Source of the DNA: Intestinibacillus sp. Marseille-P6563
Lineage (GTDB): Bacteria; Bacillota; Clostridia; Oscillospirales; Butyricicoccaceae
Length of the DNA stretch: 64,000 bases
NCBI RefSeq assembly: GCF_900604335.1
Contig: NZ_UWOD01000002.1
Coordinates: 1,240,001 to 1,304,000, forward strand
Direction of reading: 5' to 3'
Part shown: positions 58,917 through 64,000 of the stretch, piece by piece
Position numbering within the stretch: the stretch's first letter is position 1
How the letters are laid out: every line of letters starts with the position of its first letter
Notes under the pieces: model-generated
What the model saw: only the letters and a program-made list of their open reading frames with translations
Databases searched by the model: none
Told to the model about the DNA's origin: nothing
Made by a program: the position numbers and the translations under genes

Positions 58917-59936
58917 TTAAGCGTACAGGCCAATGCTCAGAGCAAAGGCAATCAGGACAGCGACCGGACCGGTGATGATACGGGAGTACAGAACCGCCGG
59001 TACGCCGAGTTCGATGGTTTCTGCTTCTGCTTCGCCCAGGGACAGACCAACCGGTACGAAGTCGCCGCCAACCTGTGCGTTGATGGCAAACAGAGCGGGC
59101 AGTGCGTACTGCGCCGGGATGTTGCCCATGCCGATCTGGGCGCCCAGCAGGGTGCCGACAACCTGTGCGATAACCGCGCCAGGGCCGAGTACCGGAGACA
59201 GGAACGGCAGAGCGCAGACGATGGAGATCACCAGCATGCCAGGCAGGGTTGCGCACAGCGGTGCGATGGTGTTTGCGATGACATCGCCCAGACCGGATGC
59301 GCTGATGATACCCAGAATGGTTGCGGTGAAGGCCATGAACGGCAGGACGTTGCGGATGACCATGTCGATCGATTCGCGGCCAGCCTGGAAGAACTTACCG
59401 ACGACCTTACCAACACCGATACCGATCTTGGTGATAATGCCGGGTTCCTTCTCGGCACGCATGGCTGCGATTTCTTCCTTAGCCTGTGCCTTGCTCTTGG
59501 GAGCGCCCGGTTCAGCCTTGGGCTGTGCCGGAGCGGCCTGGCTAGCCGGAGCCGCAGCAACTTCGCTGTCATCGGCAAAGCTCAGGCATTCGATCTTAAC
59601 ATCGGAAACATAGATATCTTCGGTGATGAACTGTGCCAGCGGGCCAGCCTTGCCAACCGGCATCAGGTTTACGGTGAAGATCTTCTTCTTGGGGTATACG
59701 CCGCAGCGAGCTGTGCCGCCGCAGTCTACAACGGCTACCAGGATTTCATCATCCGGTGCACCGCCCTTGAAACCGTCGACTGCTTCGCCGCCGGTCATTT
59801 CCGCCAGCTTTGCAGCAACCGGATGGATGCCGCCGCCGGTGACGCTCAGGATCTTGTTACGCTTTCCGTCTGCCTTGACGACCAGGGGGCCACCCCAACC
59901 GCCGGAACCACGGGTGATTCTTACTGCCTTATACAT
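58917..59936 (-). CDS. srlE: PTS glucitol/sorbitol EIIB(C) component
   Basis: The product has 339 residues. The N-terminal EIIB-Gut domain (MYKAVRITRGSGGWGGPLVV...) has the phosphocysteine in VAVVDCGGTARCGVYPKKK (about residue 71). An Ala/Pro linker (about 125-145) follows, then four or five membrane segments of the second EIIC half (MVIRNVLPFMAFTATILGIIS, TLPGMLVISIVCALPFLSPV). It works with SrlA and SrlB to import glucitol or a related hexitol as the phosphate. Confidence 0.94.
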   Translation of the reverse strand: MYKAVRITRGSGGWGGPLVVKADGKRNKILSVTGGGIHPVAAKLAEMTGGEAVDGFKGGAPDDEILVAVVDCGGTARCGVYPKKKIFTVNLMPVGKAGPLAQFITEDIYVSDVKIECLSFADDSEVAAAPASQAAPAQPKAEPGAPKSKAQAKEEIAAMRAEKEPGIITKIGIGVGKVVGKFFQAGRESIDMVIRNVLPFMAFTATILGIISASGLGDVIANTIAPLCATLPGMLVISIVCALPFLSPVLGPGAVIAQVVGTLLGAQIGMGNIPAQYALPALFAINAQVGGDFVPVGLSLGEAEAETIELGVPAVLYSRIITGPVAVLIAFALSIGLYA

Positions 59937-59948
59937 GGTGACGCCTCC

Positions 59949-60482
59949 TTACTTACCAGCCTTTTTGATCATGTTCAGATAAATCTTCTCGGTGAGAATA
60001 CCGCGAAGGAAGATCACGATCAAACCAACAACGAAATACCGGATGGCCAGGTCGCCCAGCGACAGGCCGAGTTCGGTGATACCTGCTGCAATGCCCATGT
60101 AGACGAACAATTCGCCCGGGTTGGCATGCGGGAACAGGCCGGTAACAGGATGCAGGAACGATACGCAGGAGTCGTAATAAGCGGGCTTATACTTCTCATC
60201 TACGAAACGACCAAAGGTGTAGCACATCGGGTTGCCCAGGAACATAACCGCCAGAACCGGCAGAACCAGATAACGGCCAAAGATGTTGCCGGTCATCTTC
60301 TTGGCAAAGCGCTCCACGCGTTCTTCACCGATGAGCTTGATCACCGAGTTGATCGCTGTCATCAGGCAGATGACCATCGGAATAATACCGGTCACCCAGC
60401 CCATGAAGGTCTCGCCGCCCGCCTGGAACAGCGACATAAAGCCATTGGCTACCCAACTGATGGCATTCATTAAGGATTCCAT
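59949..60482 (-). CDS. srlA: PTS glucitol/sorbitol EIIC component
   Basis: The product has 177 residues with four membrane segments and the EIIC-Gut pattern GETFMGWVTGIIPMVICLMTAINSVIKLIG, LGNPMCYTFGRFVDEKYKPAYYDSCVSFLHPVTGLFPHANPGELFVYMG. It forms the sugar path together with the membrane half of SrlE. GGGGATCAATTC precedes the start. The 163 bases before it hold no gene; they contain the direct repeat CCGGTCGGG twice (about 60596 and 60616). Confidence 0.94.
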   Translation of the reverse strand: MESLMNAISWVANGFMSLFQAGGETFMGWVTGIIPMVICLMTAINSVIKLIGEERVERFAKKMTGNIFGRYLVLPVLAVMFLGNPMCYTFGRFVDEKYKPAYYDSCVSFLHPVTGLFPHANPGELFVYMGIAAGITELGLSLGDLAIRYFVVGLIVIFLRGILTEKIYLNMIKKAGK

Positions 60483-60645
60483 AGAATTGATCCCCTTTCA
60501 AATCATCTCTTCATGCGGACGCGCACACGTCCGTGGTCTCTTCATATATGTATAGAAACCCTCTCCCCTTTGCTGCGAACACTCTCCTCCCGGTCGGGCC
60601 CTGGACCGGTCGGGGAAGCTCCGGGTTTCCAATACACCGAATGCA

Positions 60646-61077
60646 TTATGCCTCTACGGGCACTTGCTCTTCCTGCGGCGGATTGAGCCGCATTTCCAGC
60701 GCTTCGAGCGCCTGGATGTAACCCTTCATGCGCTTACGCTTTTTGGGGTCCATCTGACGGAAATATGCTAAAAATTCTTCCACGCTGGCGCCAACCATCC
60801 GGCGGCCGCAAACGTTTTCGCGGGGTTTGAACTTGGTCAGGAAGGTCAGGCCCTCCATGACCTCGACTCCGGTGATCGTACCGTGGCTGTCGCACGCGAT
60901 CAGCACCAGATACCCGGAAAGCAAACTGCCTTTTTTCTGGCCGATGCCGACGTTGCCCAGTTTATGGACGCGTTTAACCGCCTTTTTGTAGTCGCGGATT
61001 TGAAAATACCCGCCAACCGACTGCATGGTGAACAAACTCAGTGCGATGAGAAAAAGTAACATCATTTCCTTGCTCAT
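60646..61077 (-). CDS. gutM: GutM-family glucitol operon activator
   Basis: The product has 143 residues. An N-terminal hydrophobic segment (MMLLFLIALSLFTMQSVGGYFQIRDY) leads into VKRVHKLGNVGIGQKKG and VLIACDSHGTITGVEVMEGLTFLTKFKP, the GutM pattern. GutM works with the sugar-sensing regulator of glucitol operons; its mechanism is poorly known. The start at 61077 overlaps the stop of the SorC gene (ATGA). Confidence 0.9.
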   Translation of the reverse strand: MSKEMMLLFLIALSLFTMQSVGGYFQIRDYKKAVKRVHKLGNVGIGQKKGSLLSGYLVLIACDSHGTITGVEVMEGLTFLTKFKPRENVCGRRMVGASVEEFLAYFRQMDPKKRKRMKGYIQALEALEMRLNPPQEEQVPVEA

Positions 61078-62066
61078 GCCTGCATATCCTCCTTCCGCAT
61101 CTCGATCAGGCGCAGGGCGCATTCCTGTTCGGTGACCAGAATGTTGATAAATCCCCCACACAAGGCGCCGTGGATGGCTTCTGCCCTGTGTACGCCGCTG
61201 CCGATGCCAATGCGGTTTTCGACTTCGCGCAGCTGATGCAGCGGCATGCCGGCCACGCGATCATTAAAGGAACGGAACTTTTCGGTATTGCCTTCGCGAT
61301 CAAAAAACTGAAGGGACAAGTCCCCGGCCACGCCTTGCGCGACCAGACCCCGGAGCTGATCCTGGGTGATGTATCCGGCACGCAACATGGTGGAACCGGC
61401 ACGATTGGGAGTGCCGATGCCCATGATGACCGTTTTCACTTCCCGGTAATACTGCTGGATGCGCCGCATGGGTGCTTCCTTCATGAAGCCTTCCAGCACC
61501 ACCGGGTCGGAGAAAATTGCCGGGGAAAAGAATTCTACGTATTGCCCGCCGAACAGCTGGGCAAAACTGAGTGCGATCTGATTGGAATGGATGTTGACCG
61601 TTGCGCTGCGGCCCGAACTGATGCCGCCCAGAATGGGGACAAACGTGCAGCCGATGTTGTGCGCATTCGGCCGGGTGCCGCGGCAGATGTTTTGCAGTGT
61701 GACGCCCATCGAAACACCGACCACATCGCCCTCGTGCAGGTAGGTCTCCAGCAAACTCAGCGTTTCGGTGCTCAGGGCGGTCATATGCTCATAGTTGGTG
61801 GAAAGCGGACTGTTTTCCACAACCACAGCTTCTTTCAGCCCATAGAGCTGCTCAAGCTCCTGCTCCAGTTTGTTGTAGGTCAGGTGATTGGGACTGACGA
61901 CTTGGATCTTGACCATGCCGGCCTCGCGGCCCGCACAAAGCATTCTGGAAACTGAAACCCGCGATACACCAAGTGTATCTGCGATCTGCTGCTGGCTGTA
62001 ATCATCCTCGTAATAAAGCTTGCAACATTTATAGATCAAGCGCGGATCATCTACAACTTTTCTCAT
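61074..62066 (-). CDS. SorC-family sugar-binding transcriptional regulator
   Basis: The product has 330 residues. The helix-turn-helix reads YYEDDYSQQQIADTLGVSRVSVSRMLCAGREAG, and the sugar-phosphate-binding domain follows (GDVVGVSMGVTLQNICRG, FVPILGGISSG, IMGIGTPNRAGSTMLRAGYI). It leads the glucitol operon and probably controls it. I start at the ATG at 62066 because GGAGAG lies eight bases upstream; a GTG at 62087 would place that site inside the gene. Confidence 0.92.
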   Translation of the reverse strand: MRKVVDDPRLIYKCCKLYYEDDYSQQQIADTLGVSRVSVSRMLCAGREAGMVKIQVVSPNHLTYNKLEQELEQLYGLKEAVVVENSPLSTNYEHMTALSTETLSLLETYLHEGDVVGVSMGVTLQNICRGTRPNAHNIGCTFVPILGGISSGRSATVNIHSNQIALSFAQLFGGQYVEFFSPAIFSDPVVLEGFMKEAPMRRIQQYYREVKTVIMGIGTPNRAGSTMLRAGYITQDQLRGLVAQGVAGDLSLQFFDREGNTEKFRSFNDRVAGMPLHQLREVENRIGIGSGVHRAEAIHGALCGGFINILVTEQECALRLIEMRKEDMQA

Positions 62067-62097
62067 GTTTAACTCTCCAAATGACACGGAAATGTAT

Positions 62098-62146
62098 CGT
62101 TTTCGGAACGCTTTCTGTTGTTACTTGGAGTATAGCGTTTTCCGAA
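62098..62146. promoter_or_regulatory. candidate SorC operator repeats
   Basis: CGTTTTCGGAACG (62098-62110) and CGTTTTCCGAA (62136-62146) are near-identical direct copies flanking the -10 box and start site of the operon promoter, a position suited to repression or sugar-dependent control. Confidence 0.5.
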
Positions 62147-62157
62147 ATCTTTTGCAA
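62129..62157 (-). promoter_or_regulatory. promoter of the SorC-gutM-srl operon
   Basis: On the minus strand TTGCAA (62152-62157), a 17-base spacer and TATACT (62129-62134), giving a start near 62122 and a 55-base leader. Confidence 0.87.
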
Positions 62158-62207
62158 TAGGTTCTGACCAGAACATCTGATAAAGTCAATTTGTCTGGTC
62201 TTCTTAT

Positions 62208-62223
62208 GTTTACATCTGTAAAC
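62208..62223. promoter_or_regulatory. 16-bp perfect palindrome upstream of the glucitol operon
   Basis: GTTTACATCTGTAAAC (GTTTACA-TC-TGTAAAC) is centred about 93 bases upstream of the operon start. A wider GACCAGA/TCTGGTC inverted repeat (62166-62200) lies between. One may bind an activator; which protein is not known. Confidence 0.45.
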
Positions 62224-62346
62224 AATATATTTATTTCTGTTAAAATTCCCTTATGATTTTTGTACAGTTTTGCCTGTCTTTTTCCCTCCTCTTTGGTAGG
62301 ATTGCGTGCGGCTTCTTTGCATATCTTGCGAATTTTTTGTGTATGG

Positions 62347-62378
62347 AAAGAAAAATCCTGCCGCAGCCGCGGCAGGAT
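62347..62378 (-). terminator. intrinsic terminator upstream of the glucitol operon
   Basis: On the minus strand ATCCTGCCGC/GCGGCAGGAT with a four-base loop is followed by TTTTTCTTTCC. No T tract exists on the plus side. Confidence 0.82.
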
Positions 62379-62487
62379 GATTGCCGGCTGTATGGGCGGT
62401 GGATATATGGTTTTCCCGGTCATACAGCCCGTATTTTTTGATTTTTCGCCAGATAATGGCGGTTTTTCTCTCCGGTTGGATGTGTCC
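62347..62487 (-). ncRNA. candidate small RNA or regulatory leader
   Basis: A consensus promoter (62494-62522) and an intrinsic terminator (62347-62378) enclose about 140 bases with no convincing gene. The RNA can form CGCCA-UUAUC-UGGCG, and GGCTGTATG/CATACAGCC around a 26-base loop (62385-62428), before the terminator hairpin. It could be a free small RNA, or a leader whose read-through would reach the SorC gene at 62066. No known family recognised. Confidence 0.5.
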
Positions 62488-62493
62488 TGTCCT

Positions 62494-62522
62494 ATTGTAC
62501 AGGAATCTGACCTTTCGGTCAA
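62494..62522 (-). promoter_or_regulatory. promoter of the candidate small RNA
   Basis: On the minus strand TTGACC (62517-62522), a 17-base spacer and TACAAT (62494-62499). Confidence 0.78.
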
Positions 62523-62597
62523 CAAAATCCCTATAAAAAAGCATTTTATCGGGTCCTTGCTCAAGCTCTGTTTCAGGTTTTCCAGGCAGCGTGCCCG

Positions 62598-62627
62598 GTA
62601 TCAACCGGGACACAGTTGTGCATATTA
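62598..62627 (+). promoter_or_regulatory. possible forespore (sigma-G/F-like) promoter of the spoVA genes
   Basis: GTATCA (62598-62603) and CATATTA (62621-62627) are 17 bases apart, loosely matching the forespore -35 and the CATxxTA -10 element. The match is partial; expression timing of spoVA in known spore formers is the main argument. Confidence 0.35.
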
Positions 62628-62648
62628 TAAAAAAAAGGAGGGTTTTTT

Positions 62649-62840
62649 ATGCAAGCTGTTTCCCTGCCCTGTCCCTTGCCGGTGCGGCGCGCGCCGCGCA
62701 TCGATCCCCTGCCCGCTTCCGGCCGGTACATTCGCCTCATAGAACCAATGGTATATTTCACCCCCATTGGGCCGCCGGTTTGCCATCCGCATTTTTTGTC
62801 TGCCGTCCCGCATAACCCGCCCCAGCCCTGGCTAAACTAA
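62649..62840 (+). CDS. 63-residue Pro-rich protein upstream of spoVAD, unknown
   Basis: AAGGAGG stands eight bases before the ATG at 62649, so translation is likely. The product starts MQAVSLPCPLPVRRAPRIDP and is rich in Pro, Arg and His with no membrane segment. It occupies the place where spoVAC is usually found but does not resemble SpoVAC (about 150 residues, hydrophobic). It may be a small spore protein or a translated leader. Confidence 0.45.
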   Translation: MQAVSLPCPLPVRRAPRIDPLPASGRYIRLIEPMVYFTPIGPPVCHPHFLSAVPHNPPQPWLN

Positions 62841-62886
62841 CCGCAAAAACAACAGGGCTTGTACGCCCCAAGGAGGGAGATTTTGC

Positions 62887-63897
62887 ATGGCGCAACGCAT
62901 CGGACAACGCACCGTGCGCTTTGATCATCCGCCCGGTATTTTGGGTTATGCTTCGGTGGTCGGAACCAAGGAAGCCGCCGGACCCTTACGCGGCACCTTT
63001 GATGTGGTGGGCGAAGATTCGCATTTTGGCCAAAAGACCTGGGAACTGGCCGAAAGCCAGATGCAAAAGACCGCTCTGGAAACCGCAGCGCAAAAAGCCG
63101 GGGTATCGCTCGGCGGTCTGGATATGATTCTGGCGGGCGACCTGCTCAACCAGTGCATCGGCTCGGCCTTTGCTTCGGTGCAGTCCAATGTGCCCTATCT
63201 GGGGCTGTACGGAGCATGCTCAACCATGGCCGAAGGGTTAGCAGTGGGTGCCTGCCTGATCGACGGCGGCTGTGCAAACCGTCTGGCGGCCGCTGCGTCC
63301 TCCCACTTCTGCTCGGCCGAGCGGCAATACCGGTTTCCGCTCGCTTACGGCGGGCAGCGGCCGCCGACCGCCCAATGGACGGCTACGGCATCGGGCGCGG
63401 TCGTTCTGGACGGCGCGGCCAAGGACCTGTGCATCACCCATGCGGTCATTGGCCAGATGGTCGATCTGGGCGTTAAGGATGCTAACAACATGGGCGCTGC
63501 CATGGCACCAGCCGCTTATCACACGCTGTCCATGCTTTTTGAGGACCTGGACGCCCATCCGGGCGATTTTGACTGCATTGTGACCGGGGACCTGGCTGAT
63601 GTGGGCGCCAGCCTGCTGGTGCGTCTGCTGGAGCAGGACGGCATCGACATCACGCCAGTCTATTCCGACTGCGGCTCCATGCTGTATGGCGACGATCAGG
63701 ATGTCCATGCCGGCGGGTCGGGCTGCGGCTGCTCGGCGGCCGTGCTGTGCGGCAAGCTGCTGCGCCAGATGCAGGAAGGCACTCTCAAGCGTCTGGTCTT
63801 TGCCGGCACCGGCGCGCTGATGAGTCCGACCTCCATCCAACAGGGACAGGCCATCGCCGGGGTGTGCCACGCGGTCGTCATCGAACGGAGGGATTAA
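62887..63897 (+). CDS. spoVAD: stage V sporulation protein AD
   Basis: The product has 336 residues. It opens with the family pattern IGQRTVRFDHPPGILGYASVVGTKEAAGPLRGTFD and keeps the thiolase-like fold (LGLYGACSTMAEGLAVGA, AAAASSHFCSAERQYRFPLAYGGQRPPTAQWTATASGA, GSGCGCSAAVL). SpoVAD binds dipicolinic acid and loads it into the spore core. AAGGAGGG stands nine bases before the ATG. spoVAE follows after four bases. Confidence 0.96.
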   Translation: MAQRIGQRTVRFDHPPGILGYASVVGTKEAAGPLRGTFDVVGEDSHFGQKTWELAESQMQKTALETAAQKAGVSLGGLDMILAGDLLNQCIGSAFASVQSNVPYLGLYGACSTMAEGLAVGACLIDGGCANRLAAAASSHFCSAERQYRFPLAYGGQRPPTAQWTATASGAVVLDGAAKDLCITHAVIGQMVDLGVKDANNMGAAMAPAAYHTLSMLFEDLDAHPGDFDCIVTGDLADVGASLLVRLLEQDGIDITPVYSDCGSMLYGDDQDVHAGGSGCGCSAAVLCGKLLRQMQEGTLKRLVFAGTGALMSPTSIQQGQAIAGVCHAVVIERRD

Positions 63898-63901
63898 CAA
63901 A

Positions 63902-64000
63902 ATGCACTATTTGCAAGCTTTTATTACTGGTGGTATAATCTGTGCCCTGTCGCAAATCCTCATCGACAAAACCAAACTGACGCCTGCACGCATCCTGGTC
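63902..64000 (+). CDS. spoVAE: stage V sporulation protein AE (3' partial)
   Basis: From the ATG at 63902 (GGAGGG upstream) the frame reads MHYLQAFITGGIICALSQIL and then IDKTKLTPARILV, the conserved N-terminus of SpoVAE(b), an inner-membrane part of the dipicolinate channel. It is cut by the end of the window after 33 codons. Confidence 0.85.
   Translation, partial: MHYLQAFITGGIICALSQILIDKTKLTPARILV

Noticed and set aside
62121-62742. Overlapping 120-160 codon frames on both strands between SorC and spoVAD
   Set aside because: None has a ribosome site or a plausible protein; they cross the promoter and terminator signals found there.
1-64000. CRISPR arrays, prophage structural genes, rRNA operons
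   Set aside because: I saw no regularly spaced repeats, no capsid, terminase or tail motifs, and no rRNA-like sequence anywhere in the window.

Overview
The window comes from a high-G+C, endospore-forming, strictly fermentative Clostridia bacterium. The evidence is spoVAD/spoVAE-type spore genes, a bcd-etfB-etfA (butyryl-CoA dehydrogenase/electron-transfer flavoprotein) operon, Gram-positive PTS systems, and abundant classical terminators and TTGACA/TATAAT promoters. A butyrate-producing gut Oscillospirales genome (Agathobaculum/Butyricicoccus-like) is my best guess; that placement is inference. Protein calls rest on recognised motifs, with no database search.

Region 1-12.5 kb: a phosphoglycerate mutase gene (5' cut) is followed by a chromosomal XRE-desulfoferrodoxin-like regulator gene split in two by a ~10.4 kb integrative mobilizable element. 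The C-terminal part lies at 1201-1659 and the N-terminal part at 12077-12196. The element carries a large serine recombinase at its left end, a MobV relaxase, RepA_N and Cys-rich VLP proteins, and a self-regulated XRE repressor. Its cargo is a nucleoside phosphorylase and an ANT(9)-type spectinomycin nucleotidyltransferase. An IS110 and an IS3-family insertion sequence sit inside it. Two tandem tRNA-Leu genes (CAG, UAG) lie just beyond its right end.

Region 12.6-26.7 kb: a TtcA-like tRNA thiolation enzyme with an apparent ATC start, a PadR-like regulator, and a CPA2 cation/proton antiporter preceded by what reads as a fluoride riboswitch. Then come Mrp ATPase plus a NifX-like protein, a zinc-ribbon/ABC-2 exporter cluster ending in a YARHG protein and an amidase lipoprotein, and prfA.

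Region 26.7-41 kb: a large WG-repeat/SLH surface protein, a flavin reductase, the FtsK/SpoIIIE translocase, an A+T-rich two-gene island of unknown secreted proteins, bcd-etfB-etfA, small membrane proteins, a YtrA-type GntR/ABC operon and a VanZ protein.

Region 41-48 kb: glutamine-dependent NAD synthetase, a Nudix hydrolase, and a ferredoxin/polyferredoxin operon and thioredoxin that both carry the same CRP/FNR-type palindrome at about -41. A Crp/Fnr regulator lies beside them. Oligoendopeptidase F follows.

Region 48-62 kb: two hexitol PTS clusters. One is mtlA with divergent mtlR and fruK, a sorE-like dehydrogenase and a DeoR regulator. The other is a SorC-gutM-srlA-srlE-srlB operon that continues into a COG4091 oxidoreductase, a HAD-cupin fusion and an HPr lacking Ser46. 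A promoter-terminator-bounded RNA or leader lies upstream. The window closes with spoVAD and the start of spoVAE.
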